Assembly: GCA_008828725.1 (NCBI GenBank)
Contig: MEHQ01001643.1
Location: forward strand, 224,052-288,051
Direction: 5' to 3'
Length of the DNA stretch: 64,000 bases
Source of the DNA: Saccharina japonica
Lineage: Eukaryota; Sar; Phaeophyceae; Laminariales; Laminariaceae
This document shows, piece after piece, positions 11,601 to 20,970 of the stretch (its first letter is position 1; every line of letters begins with the position of its first letter). The position numbers were made by a program, and so were the translations under genes. Under the pieces are notes generated by a model. That model saw only the letters and a program-made list of their open reading frames with translations. It searched no databases and was not told the DNA's origin.

Positions 11601-14600
11601 CCAGATGGATGTGCCACTCACGCACGATGTTCCCTACTGGTGTTGGCGGCAACGCTGTAACGCCGTGCTCTGTGCATGTTGTCTGTTGTCTATTGGTATC
11701 TGGTACATGTTTCTGGCCTGCGTGCATGTGAGAGAGCAAAAAACAGACAACATCTAAAAACAGAACATCGTTATTTACTGGCACGTACGTACGAAACACG
11801 GCCTCATGCAGAAAACCCGGGAAATCGGCTTATCCACTCCCGCGGGAAAAAAAACTTCGAGCGCCCGCCACGCGAGCCACAGAGCTCGGATCGAGCCCAA
11901 ACCTCGACCAATGTGTCCGGCCGGGCCTCCCGTGTCGGGGCTTAGCGTTTTGCCGAAAAGCGCTCGCGCGAGAGAAAAGTTGCGAAAAGTGCGAAAATTT
12001 CACAAACATAACTACACATATATTTATACTTCGAAGTATTGTGAGTAGATTTCGCCTGGAACGGTCCAGCAGCAGTACCACTCTGAGCCGAAATGTAGGG
12101 ACCGTTTTGTATATCAACGTTTTATCGAAATGGTCCCTACATTTTCGGGTCAGAGGCACGACACAGCATTCGATAAAATCGAGAAATATATTTAGTACCC
12201 CCTGGAGAAGTGCAACCACTCTTTGGGTGAAAAATAACTTGAAATTAGTGTGAGATTTTGTTTTCAGTAGTACAGGAAAAGAGTTAGTAAATGTCCTGTT
12301 ACGAAGGAACATAGTAATCAGGACCAAATGTGATTAGTAAAAAACACTGGATGTGTTTCTGTGTAGTGATGGGCTCTATTAATAGCGGTAAAGCAATGGC
12401 GTCACCAAAAAAACCGACCTCGTAAGAGTCGTCTTGGTACACGATTGCTGGTACCACACGTGTTGCTTATCGTTAGGCTGTAGACTCGTTCCCCCCCCCC
12501 CGCTTCATTGAAGCTTCATCATATGCAAGTCCGGCTCACAAGCGGTTCTTGTAGAATGCAGCTCCCCTTCTGCGACTCGCCCAACACCTCACGCCGCTTC
12601 GCGCTTGGTGCTAGCAAATGTCTGCCTGGTCGGTGAAAACCCACATGCTCCGTCCCGGCATGTAGGGATGCGAGGGTCTATGGTCATACTGACTACGGCC
12701 TGCAAAATGAGTACACCCCCCCCCCCCCCCACCCCGCGTCTGGTCGGTGAAAACCCGACATTCTCCGTCCCGGCATTGTAGGGATGCGAGGTTCTATGGT
12801 CATACGACTACGGCCATGCATGATAATGAAGTACACCCCCCCCCCCCGCCTCCCCTCCTTTTTTCTGTTTCTGCCTCTCCTTCCGAGGGCAGACGGCTAT
12901 GAGATGCCTAAAATACTGCCGGACTTTGACACCTGCGGCGGAGGCTCCCGGTGCCCCGGATCGGTCGAAAAGTTGGAGACTCGGAAGGATGACACCGCCG
13001 ACATAATCCGACAAAGGTGTGCCGCATAAACGCGGTCCCCCCATATAAGGGGGGGGGGGGGCGTACTCATTTGTTGCTTGCCTTAGTCATTTGACCATTG
13101 ACCACGCATCCCTTTCGAGACGAGGAGGCGTGGAGGGGGGGGGTGTACTCATGTTGTGCACGGCCGTAGTCATATGACCATAGACCCTCGCATCCCTACA
13201 ATGCCGGGACGGAGCGCGTTGGGTTTTCACCAACCAGGCAGACATTGCTTGCACCAAGCGCGAAGCGCCGTGAGGTATAGGGCGAGTCGCATGGAGGGTG
13301 AGCTGCATCCTGCTAAGAACGCCTCTGAGGCGGACTTGCATATGGACGACAGCTTCAATGAGTTAATTTAATTTCTGGTGTGGCCACTTCCGGAGACAGC
13401 AATGGGTTTTACTATGTAACTGCCTCGCGGACGCCTTACCATATTAACACTACGGATACGACCATTCCCCTTGTGCGGAACAAAGGTTCTCCACCCCGCA
13501 CAAATGATCTACTCGACCGCCAGCTTTGGTGACCGCCAAAAAAAATAACAAAAAAAACGGCACCCTGGTTGTCGAGCTCACGCAGCGAGTGGCGTGTTTT
13601 ACAGCGTCGTTGCCAACCGACGCCAACCCAACCTATAAATATCATACATAAGTGGGGGGGGGGTACTTATTTTCATGCATGGCCGTAGTCGTATGACCAT
13701 AGAGGGGGGGGGGGTACTCTGTCGTGCACGGCCGTAGTCGTATGACCATAGACCCTCGCATCCTACAATGCCGGGACAGGAGCACGTTGGGTTTTACAAA
13801 CCAGGCAGACATTGCTTGCACAGCGCGAAGGCCGTGACGATGATGGCGAGTCGCATGGAGGGTGAGCTGCATCCTGCTAAGGAGGGGGGGGGGGTGTACC
13901 TCATTTTCATGCATGGCCGTAGTCTATGACCATAGACCCTCGCATCCCTACAATCCGGGACGGAGCATGTCGGCTTTTCACCTACCAGGAGCACGGTGTC
14001 TCATTTCATGCATGGCCGTGCGTATGACCATAGACCCTCGCATCCCTACAATACCGGGACGGAGCATGTCGGGTTTTCACCGACCAGGCAGATAGGGGGG
14101 GGGGGGGGCATCACTTTTACGGACTTTTAAATTTCAGCGGCCCATGGCTACTCGCGCTATTAGCGAACTAACCAAATCATTTGCAAGTAAAAGTCTTGAG
14201 CATTCCGCCGTGCCTGGTCCATTTCTGTATCAACCCTTCGGGGTACAGAACACGAGGTCGTTTCCGGCTGTCGCGTTGTATTGGTATATAACCGCCGCCC
14301 CCCACGAATACGCTCTCTGCTTTTTTTTATCATCGACCGTTTTTTGTTTTGTGTTTTTGTTTTGTTTTGTTATCGCGATATGCACCGACCATCATGGGAT
14401 TGTGGAAATGGGGGTGCCCGGTACCCACCCTACCGGTACGCTACCCTCGGTCCCATGGAGACGCAGCCATCAAGGCATATTCAGTACAGGACTGCTGCTA
14501 ATTACCACTCTGGTCGGTAATATTATCACCATTTAAAGTCTGGTGTTAACACTAAAAGATCACTATATTACCGGTCAGAGTGGTACAATACTTAGAAAAA

Positions 14601-17411
14601 AAACTGGCGCTAAGAAAGCCAGGCTGAGATTTTGCAGAAAAATCAGAAACTCAGGAGCCGTGATGCTGGAGTTAGTGCACAACGCGCACCCCTTCCCAAG
14701 TACGAACTATAAAAAGAAATCGACCAATCCAGCCTGGGTATTTCTGTTTCTTCTTGCTACGTACGTACTCGTATGCACGGGTGGTTCATAGTAAGGAGAA
14801 CCCATTATGGATGGAAAAACCTATATATTCCAGTATTTTTAGCAAGCCTATTTGGTTCTGATTTATACATATGTTCCTCCGTAATATCATATATAGGTGG
14901 TCTGTACGTACTATTGCTGAGTACCACTCTGGCCGAGAATATAGTCACCATTTGAAGTGTGATTTGAATACTAAACGGTCCTTATTTTTGGGGCCAGAGC
15001 TTTCAGTTGTATGAGCGTCGGAACATGGCTCCCGTCTTTTCGTTCGCTATTGTGTACCTAAGAAGAAACAGGCTACTAAGAAAGCCAGGCTGATATTTAT
15101 AGGAACATAAGAAAGACAGGCTGACATTTACAGGAAAAGAAGAAAGTCGGGAGTCGTTATCTTGAAAATAGTGTAGAAAGCACCCTCTCTCTCAAATAAG
15201 AAATCCAGCCTGGACCAGATTGCCTGTTTCTTATTAGGTGTCGGGAGTCGTTATCTTGAAACTAGTGTAGAAAGCACCCTCTCTCTCAAATAAGAAATCC
15301 AGCCTGGACCAGATTGCCTGTTTCTTATTAGGTGTCCTGGACTGTATTGTGTGTGTGTTTGTATTATTTTTTTTGGGCGCACCAACTGCGATTACGGGGT
15401 GGGCTAATGTAGTAAACAGAACCTACGGTACACACTAAAAACAAGATATTTCCCCTGTTTTGCTGGAAATATTTGGTCCTATTTACTATGCCCCCCCCCG
15501 TAATACTATTAATACTATTAATAGACAGGGTTAAGAGGGTTAAGAGGGTTGCATGCTCTTGTTTTGAGAATTCCAGAGCAAGGGTTGGGTGCACGCGAAG
15601 CGACACTCAAATGAATGCCATGCATCCATCACTTGAGGTGTCCGATCTGGTGTAGGTACATGATGGTAATGATTGTGATGTTCCCGCATAATTTCTACGC
15701 ACGAAGTTCATTTCCCTGGAAGCTATATATAGCCCACGCGGTCCCAGAAAAGCAGGCGAAAAAAGCAAAAACGTTTTTTTCGTTGAAAGAAAAAAACAGG
15801 CATGAAAATGGCTACTACAGCAGTACGTACGTGCACCGCAGTCAGTACCAGTACGTAGACAATGAGACGTTCAGGGTCAATAGGTTGACGTCTTTTGTCA
15901 CTTTATGTCTTACCGGAGCTTTTTTGTGATCGCGACGCACCGTACCCACCCCCCACCCCTGCGAACAGGCTCGCGGTGTACCGCTCGGAGACGGCCCCTC
16001 TCATCGACTTCTACGAGGCCAAAGGTCAGCTTCGCCGTTGCGTCGTGTCTGGCCCAACCATGCCGAAAACTTTTTGTCATCTACGATAGCGTTCGGCATC
16101 ATAGTAGTAGCAGTAGAAGTAGTAGTAGTAGTAGTAGCAGTTCAGTGGCAATTCTATTCATAGTTATCGTAGTTGTAGTTGAAGTGATATTAGTGGTAGT
16201 AGTAGTAGTAGCAGTAGTAGTAGTGGTAGTTTGGACTGGCACGCTTCGTTCCCATTGAGCGCGGTTGGTATGATTTGTGTGATGATGCGATGATAGGCAA
16301 GAGTGAGCCTTTACGCACTGAAAAGTCCAATCGAATGACATCTCCGCCATCATCAGCATGTGTGTGTTATTCCCATTAAAGCGTTCTTTCTACCCGTCGA
16401 CATCCAGCACACCTATTAGTTGTCAGTGTCCGTACCGATTCTTCAATCCTAGATATATATATATAAGCTCTGTGGTCACAAAATAACGACACAGATAAAT
16501 TACAGTGTTATGCAGCAAGCAGAGTAGACAATGCAATGAACATGTCATCATACCGGGTACGACAAACACGATGAGGCACGCGTTGAAAGCATGCCCCGCT
16601 TACCAAAATCAGAAAACAAAAACGGCGAATAGCTGGCTGGCAGTCTGGCAGGGCAGGGCACCCAGTGATCACCGGACCACTCCCTCTTGATTGCGCTACC
16701 ACTAAGTTCTGCGTTCTACATTATTTATTGTTGCTCGCGGGACGAGACGGCGAACAAGTTTCAGACCCAACCGTGCTCGCAATTCCCAAACCATCCGGGC
16801 TTTTTTCCTTGCACCATACGTACGGGTTAAAAATGACTATTTATGCTGGCTTTGCTGGATGGTTTACACCTTAGATATTTCACTGTTGAAGAAATCAGGG
16901 CTGTTTACACGTCACGACCTGACCCGCGGTTCGGGTGCGGGGGTCTTGAAAATTTCCACGCGTCGGGTCGGGGTCGGCTTATAGGTGAGCCGACATCGAC
17001 CCGACCCGACCCGACCCGCGACATACTTGAGAAAAAAATGAGGACGTATATACGTATACAAAGGTCAGAGGCTTGAGACGTCCAGGAAAATAATGTGTTC
17101 GGGAGTCGTTATGCTAAAATTGTGCGGAGAATAGCCCACAATTTACCGCACCAAGAAAGCCAGCCTCTGGATCATTCTTACGTGCCAGGTTCAGCATTAT
17201 AGCTGTCCTTGTATGTACTCTTGCTATTGTGTTCCAAGTATTACGTTCGGCACGAATTAACTCGATGTCGATGATATCGCGGGTATACACGCCCCCCCCC
17301 CTCGCATGTGACCCCGATAATGTTTTTTTTTCAGGGTTGCTCAAGAATTTTCCAGTGCGCCGAGGGATTCAGGATAAGGACGCTCTGGTGGACGTCATGG
17401 TGCCCAGCTAG
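2639..17411 (+). CDS. adenylate kinase, plant organellar type (5' partial, seven exons)
   Basis: It transfers phosphate between ATP and AMP to give two ADP; the family acts as a soluble monomer and this subtype is usually plastidic or mitochondrial. Exons are 2639-2689, 3614-3661, 7374-7418, 8630-8756, 12893-13016, 15969-16024 and 17335-17411, all GT-AG with matching phases. They encode in order the AMP-lid end ([13 protein letters not shown]), the core motif [14 protein letters not shown], a LID with [13 protein letters not shown] and DTCGGGSRC, the ATP-side [12 protein letters not shown], and [18 protein letters not shown] with the C-terminus. The last exon ends in TAG at 17409-17411. The CxxC-FNVA arrangement resembles plant chloroplast/mitochondrial adenylate kinases. 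The P-loop, AMP-binding N-terminus and any transit peptide are missing, so targeting cannot be judged. About 175 residues are visible. The introns reach 4.1 kb and carry most of the hairpin elements in the window. Confidence 0.92.
3010..3170. repeat. C-family element (diverged), intron
   Basis: It carries AAGAAACCCAGCC near 3119 followed by a pyrimidine run and the shared end GTGTCCTG near 3160. The left half is weaker than in the other copies, so this is a diverged or partial member. Confidence 0.4.
3798..3874. repeat. A-family hairpin element, diverged copy
   Basis: The left arm TGTCCCGGAATTTAAGAAACG and a right arm ending in GAGGACATAGTGGTA keep the layout and loop position of the family, with many substitutions. 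Confidence 0.45.
5022..5195. repeat. C-family element with inverted ends, intron
   Basis: Left motifs AAGAACGCCAGGCTGAG pair in inverted orientation with right motifs CCAGCCTGGGCG and TTTCTTAT. The middle holds TTGAAATTAGTGTAGAAAGC, shared with the other copies. It is a short non-coding element of about 170 bp. Confidence 0.6.
5833..5926. repeat. B-family hairpin element, about 95 bp
   Basis: It starts with CCCCTTAGGAACTGGTGCC and ends with CAGTTCTGAATGGGTTAAG, which are inverted ends. The core ACTTGGAATTAGTGTGG is shared by all copies. The T run plus CAG before the right end looks like a splice acceptor. Confidence 0.65.
6218..6330 (+). repeat. D-family dispersed repeat, copy 1
   Basis: It contains TGCCTGGTCGGTGAAAACCC, then TCCCGGCATTGTAGGGATGC, and ends with ATGCATGAAAATGA and a C run. 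At least six further copies lie at 12.6-14.1 kb and 19.2 kb. Confidence 0.7.
6340..7310 (+). repeat. tandem array of G-family repeat, about three units
   Basis: Each unit has AGATAGATGGTG(G/A)CCACA, a middle with GAACGAGCG-like sequence, then CCGTCTCGAAAGG, GGCAAGCAACGAATGAG and a C run. Unit ends fall near 6612, 7008 and 7310. A spacer at about 6680-6830 interrupts the array. The same unit end occurs inverted at 13050-13130 and alone at 25090-25170. Confidence 0.65.
6353..6418 (+). repeat. heptamer satellite (GGCCACA), about 8 to 9 units
   Basis: The 7-base unit GGCCACA repeats without interruption. It expands the single GGCCACAGG present in the other G-family units, for example near 7112-7122. 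Confidence 0.9.
7662..7740. repeat. A-family hairpin element, intron
   Basis: It begins TACCACTCTGTCTCG and ends CGGGAGTGGTG. The arms pair around GGTCCTTATATTC, and the TA at the edges fits a TA target site. Confidence 0.65.
8266..8350. repeat. A-family hairpin element, intron
   Basis: It runs from TACCAATCTGTCCCGAAAT to AGGGACAAGAGTGGTA, with paired arms and an internal CGTCCTTATATT as in the other copies. Confidence 0.65.
8454..8540. repeat. B-family hairpin element, intron
   Basis: It contains ACTACTTGGAATTAGTGTGG and ends GTTCTGAATGAGCTAAAC. The left end is diverged, reading CCTTAACAAACTGCC. It lies about 90 bp before the adenylate kinase exon starting at 8630. Confidence 0.55.
8760..9100 (+). 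repeat. minisatellite, units of about 30-40 bp built on GGTCCGTTGAACGCA
   Basis: The motif G(G/A)(T/G)(C)CGTT(G/T)(A)AACGCA followed by a purine-rich AGGG(T)GAGC stretch recurs about nine times at irregular spacing. The array starts directly at the donor of the exon ending at 8756. A GAT triplet run lies just before that exon, at 8574-8606. Confidence 0.8.
9281..9436 (+). repeat. AT-rich minisatellite, about 28-bp unit, six copies
   Basis: The unit CCCCTACACTAAAA followed by A(C/G)TA(G/T)TA(C/T)ATTAA repeats about six times with small changes. It has no coding potential. Confidence 0.85.
10240..10430 (+). repeat. minisatellite, about 36-bp unit, five copies
   Basis: Units share GGGTCGAAAT(T/C)G, GGTTTT and GTGTTGGG-like pieces, giving a GT-rich strand with GGGTCGAAA as the anchor. 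It is the third distinct minisatellite within 1.7 kb of the same intron. Confidence 0.75.
11409..11490. repeat. A-family hairpin element, diverged copy
   Basis: The right end reads GGCCCTTACATTTCGGTCC and the left end ACATCAGAAATATAATAAC, so the left arm is degraded compared with the other copies. Confidence 0.4.
12077..12157. repeat. A-family hairpin element with near-perfect arms
   Basis: The left arm CCGAAATGTAGGGACC and right arm GGTCCCTACATTTTCGG pair almost completely, with one extra base. The outer ends are TACCACTCTGA and GGTCAGAGGC. The loop is about 25 bases. Confidence 0.75.
12205..12290. repeat. B-family element, diverged copy
   Basis: It contains ATAACTTGAAATTAGTGTGAG and a following TTTTCAG. 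The end repeats are partly lost. Confidence 0.4.
12505..12842 (+). repeat. D-family repeat, left inverted arm beside adenylate kinase exon 12893-13016
   Basis: An extended D copy (12505-12722) has a leader with ATGCAAGTCCGGCTCACAAG and CGCTTGGTGCTAGCAAATG before the TGCCTGGTCGG core. A second, shorter D copy follows at 12737-12842. Both point rightward toward the exon. Confidence 0.7.
13040..13372 (-). repeat. G plus extended D repeat, right inverted arm beside the same exon
   Basis: In reverse orientation it holds the G-family end (13050-13130) and then a full extended D copy (13140-13372), including the leader that matches 12505-12600. With the left arm it forms an inverted repeat of roughly 220 bp enclosing the exon. 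Confidence 0.7.
13655..14095 (-). repeat. cluster of three to four D-family repeats, reverse strand
   Basis: Reverse-strand D cores lie at about 13706-13815, 13884-13993 and 14005-14095, with a short partial copy at 13655-13705. G runs separate the copies. Small deletions differ between copies. Confidence 0.7.
14503..14585. repeat. A-family hairpin element, variant arms
   Basis: The ends are TACCACTCTGGTCGGTAAT and ATTACCGGTCAGAGTGGTA, a near-perfect inverted pair. The inner arm sequence differs from the standard copies, but the two arms of this copy still match each other. Confidence 0.75.
14586..14765. repeat. C-family element with inverted ends
   Basis: AAGAAAGCCAGGCTGAG on the left pairs with CCAGCCTGG and TTTCTGTTTCTT on the right. 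It directly abuts the A-family hairpin. Confidence 0.6.
14922..15001. repeat. A-family hairpin element, variant arms
   Basis: It runs from TACCACTCTGGCCGAGAAT to ATTTTTGGGGCCAGAGC, with AAACGGTCCTT near the right arm. Confidence 0.55.
15057..15340. repeat. C-family element with a 94-bp tandem duplication
   Basis: The left part has AAGAAAGCCAGGCTGA twice. The right part is a direct duplication with period 94 (15146-15239 and 15240-15333) that differs at only about one base, so it is recent. Each unit contains CCAGCCTGG and TTTCTTATTAGGT. Confidence 0.8.
16102..16235 (+). repeat. AGT triplet microsatellite, imperfect
   Basis: Two blocks of (AGT)n with interruptions lie just after the adenylate kinase exon ending at 16024. 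Open frames through it give serine or valine runs and are not coding. Confidence 0.85.
16910..17035. repeat. GACCC pentamer element, copy 1
   Basis: It begins with GACCTGACCCGCGG, contains CGGGTCGGGGTCGG and ends with (GACCC)n. The two halves are inverted relative to each other. A second copy is at 22120-22240. Confidence 0.6.
17065..17215. repeat. C-family element, diverged, before the last adenylate kinase exon
   Basis: It has CGGGAGTCGTTATGCTAAAAT and AAGAAAGCCAGCCTCTGG, so it is a recognisable but decayed member about 120 bp before the exon at 17335. Confidence 0.5.
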
Positions 17412-19072
17412 TAGAGCATCGGCTAGCCTAGCCTAGCCTAGCCTATGATAGCCGAAGCGTCCTCAAGACAAACAGCGTAGTGATATAGTATACAAGGTTC
17501 CCCTTCCTTTGGGATTGTGGGTGACCTTCAAATTCCGGGGGGGGGGGGGGGGTGTCGCAAGCTGAAAAGAAAGGGAGAACACAGCAGGCGTGTGTTCCTC
17601 GTGCACACCAGCTACTCGCACGTAGCCAGTACGTAGCCACCAGGCAAGAACGAAAAAAAAAAAAAAAAAAGAGCTCTTGAAAGCTGAAGAAAAAAGGAAG
17701 TACGAAGCCACCTGGCAAGTAACCTAACCGGACAAAAGCAAGTAACACCGCCCAGCCCGAATAAAGTTTGTAGTCAGTTCTATACGTATGCAGAGCTCAC
17801 GTAGCCTCGTCCTGGAGTTGATGAGACCGCGGAGGCGTCGCCTGGATGGGCCCCCTAAAGCGCTGGTTCCTGGCACCCTGTGTTGTCCTTCACACGTATT
17901 ATTGTTTGGCTGCACGCGGTATAGGTGGGTCCTTTGATGATGGTGTGGAAGGCTTTGCGTGAGCCCGCCCGCCCGCCTCTTGGTATGGACTGCTTTGTAG
18001 TCGCTCCTCGGTGTCGAGCGCTTGATGTTGCCCCCCCCCCCCATAGCGTGCTATTATTGCAGTCGACGCCCCCTCTAGCAAACAGCGTGGTGATAGATTA
18101 GACCCGTGTGGTATTACAGTAGTAGCACTTTCTTTTCATGGGCGCCCCATGATTTGGGCTGTTTTTACATCTATGACAGATCAGATTAATCATCGATTCT
18201 CAGTTCATGACCTGCAGTAGATAATATATCATAGGTCATTCCGGGCAGATATATTCCTGATCTGAGTGATCTGTATGATCTGTATGATCTGTATGATCTA
18301 GCTTGTGTTGCCGGGTGGGAGCTGCATGATCTGCATGAGCTATATAACAGGTTTCTGGGGGCGGGTCTGCATTTGACAGATCCTGTGCACAAGATCTAGA
18401 TCGATCGTTATCTAACCGAGGTGTGAAATGGTTTGCGTGTGCCCTTTTTTTCTATGGACCGCTGTGTGCGCCCCCCCTTCTTACAGAGAAAGTTTAAGGT
18501 GTGCGCCTTTTGAGGTGTAATCGTGCGCAGCTCGTAGCCTATAAGTGGTAATACTATTAGACGCGTGCTACGGTAGAGGTAGCACTTTTTGGCTGAATCG
18601 TTTTCTGAACGATCGGGCTCCTTAAGCCAAATTCGTCGGACTTTCATTCTTGTGACGAATAATGTTTCTGAGTATACTTCGGTCAGGATATTTCTCATCC
18701 GGCAGCACTTTTATTTTCCTCCAAAATCATTTTTTCGGTGAGATATGACGCTCCTTAGGTGAGGAGCTCAGAAAAAACATGGTGCACCTCTATCGTACGT
18801 AGCATGCGTCATTAGTAGAAGTCGAGGGATCCATCCCCCGAAAAAGCAGCGTGCGATAGATTTAAGTGTGGTGGCTCGCTTCGTGTGTGTTCGCCCCCCC
18901 CCCCTGATATGGAGCGTCTTGTGTGCGCCCATTGTTTACGGCGAGCTTTGGTTGCGCCTCTTGATGTGCGCCCTTGTTATGTACCTGGTAGGCGGGTTCG
19001 GAGCAGCAACTCTGCTAGAGTGCTACCTGGTAGATAGAGAGCTGTGCAGCTACAGCGGCAGCGTACGTAGCG

Positions 19073-19381
19073 CAATTCGACGAGAGTCGACGAGGGAAGA
19101 TAAAGCGCTGAAACCTTCTCGCGACGATAAAACTGCAGGGCACTCGCCGTAGTGTGTGTGGGGGGTGTACTTCATTTTCATGCATGGCCGTAGTCGTATG
19201 ACCATAGACCCTCGCACCCCTACAATGCCGGGACGGAGCATGTCGGGTTTCACCGACGAGGCAGACATTGCTAGCACCAAGCGCGAGAAAAGTCTACCAT
19301 AGTATGTGACCCCGGATCTGAGTTAAGACGAAGAGGGAGAGAGAAGAGAAAGACGAAGATAATAAATGGGATGAAGAAAAA
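19073..19381 (+). repeat. E-family repeat interrupted by a D-family repeat
   Basis: The E halves are 19073-19156 (GAGTCGACGAGGGAAGATAA) and 19288-19381 (GACCCCGGATCTGAGTTAAG to AAATGGGATG). A reverse-strand D copy sits between them at about 19157-19287. The other two E copies at 25772 and 61241 are continuous at this point. Confidence 0.75.
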
Positions 19382-20290
19382 ATGGAAAAAAAAAAAGAAA
19401 AAAAAGTGCTACGTACGACTTATTGCTCATCAAATCTGTCCCAAATAAAGAAGGATCGTTTGCGTGTGGGGCCGGCCGGCTGGCAGGCAAGGCATTATTA
19501 TTGCAGACAACAAATAGCAGCTTCAGTATGACGTACAATAGATCGGGCGGACCGGTTAGATTGACACAGGGTTTCCACTGTTGCAGTGTTCGGTGGGGAA
19601 AGTATCCAAAATATTGGAATGCGAAGCCGTCCAAACATTATTTTTCCCTCTGAAGAATTTCCAAACTTTGGAAATAATTTCCTGTTTTTGTTGGAAAAAA
19701 AAATATTTGGAAATTTTGAATTTTTGGAGGAAAAAAAAAAGTTGCTCGAGAAGAACGGCCCTTCTACTGCAGCAGTGCTGTGGACCGGTTTAATAGAACC
19801 ATTGTACGTATCATAGAGCTCCTCCTCCTGTCCTGTAGAGCCCGAGCCCTCTTCTCACGCGCGCGCCTGTCTCGTCTGGGAGAGTTCACTTTAGAACGAT
19901 AATTTTCTTTTTGAGTCGGCGTTGAATGGGTACGTGTGTGTGGCCGCCTGGGTGATCAAATACCATACCAGGTACGTATTAGATTTTTCATTCTCATCAT
20001 GTTGAGATGGGAAAAAAATGTGCACCTTAACCCTTCTCTTGGAACTTCAGACGGACAAAAAAAATGGCGATGAAAATGACGATTTGACAGCTATGACATT
20101 TAGAGGTGCACCGTGTTTTTTTTTAATTGCTCCTCATTTTGAGCTCCATACTAATAGTAAGTCAAAAACTGATTTTGGAGGAGCATAAAAGTGCTATATA
20201 CTGATACACCCGATGAAAAATCCCCATGGTCTCACGGTACAACGAAAAATAATGCAACAAAGGAATGAAATTCCGGTAATTTTGGGTTAT

Positions 20291-20390
20291 TATCTTAACC
20301 CCTTAAGAACCGGTCCCCCGTTTTTTGGGGACAAAATACTTGGAAATAGTGTGGGACAACTTTTTTTTGCAGTTCTGCAATGGCTAAGGA
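20291..20390. repeat. B-family hairpin element
   Basis: It runs from CTTAACCCCTTAAGAACCGG to GCAGTTCTGCAATGGCTAAG, with CCCCCGTTTTTTGGGGAC and the core ACTTGGAAATAGTGTGGGAC. Confidence 0.7.
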
Positions 20391-20785
20391 CTACGAGGAG
20401 GCCCCTGATTCAGACAGGATTTTTCCGCCAAAACGTGCTATTAATAGTGCTCTATCGTAGCACGCCTTTACACGGCCACTTGCTTGAGCGGGGGATGGTT
20501 CAAGTCGGTGTCCGAGACGCACGCTACGATAGACGTGCGCCATCTATTCTCTGAGGGTGATCACCTGAGCAACTTTAAAACACCGCACCCAAAAACAGAT
20601 TTGATTTTGGAGGAAAATAAAAGTGCTACCAGGTAATATACGTACGCGAACAACAATCCTATGGTCTGAGTATATGAATGGAAATAGTGGAACACAAGAA
20701 CGAAATTTCGACGATTTCTGAAACGAAAATATTGGAACACAAGAACGAAAGAAGAACGAAACTCCGACGAATTTGGTGCTAAGGA

Positions 20786-20970
20786 GCCCTTAACCCTTTT
20801 GGAACTGCAGTCCCGTTATGGGGACAAACCACTCTAATTCTAAGTAATGTGTCCCCAAAACGGGACTGCAGTTCTTAAGAGGTTAAGAACTGGTCCCCCG
20901 TTTTTGGGGACACACTACTTGGATTTAGTGTAGGATAAGTTTTTTTTCAGCTCTGAATGGGTTAAGGAGC
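20786..20970. repeat. two overlapping B-family hairpin elements
   Basis: The first copy (20786-20886) is almost fully self-complementary: CTTAACCCTTTTGGAACTGC to GCAGTTCTTAAGAGGTTAAG, with GTCCCGTTATGGGGACA pairing with TGTCCCCAAAACGGGAC. The second copy begins inside the end of the first and finishes CTGAATGGGTTAAGG near 20967. Confidence 0.75.
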
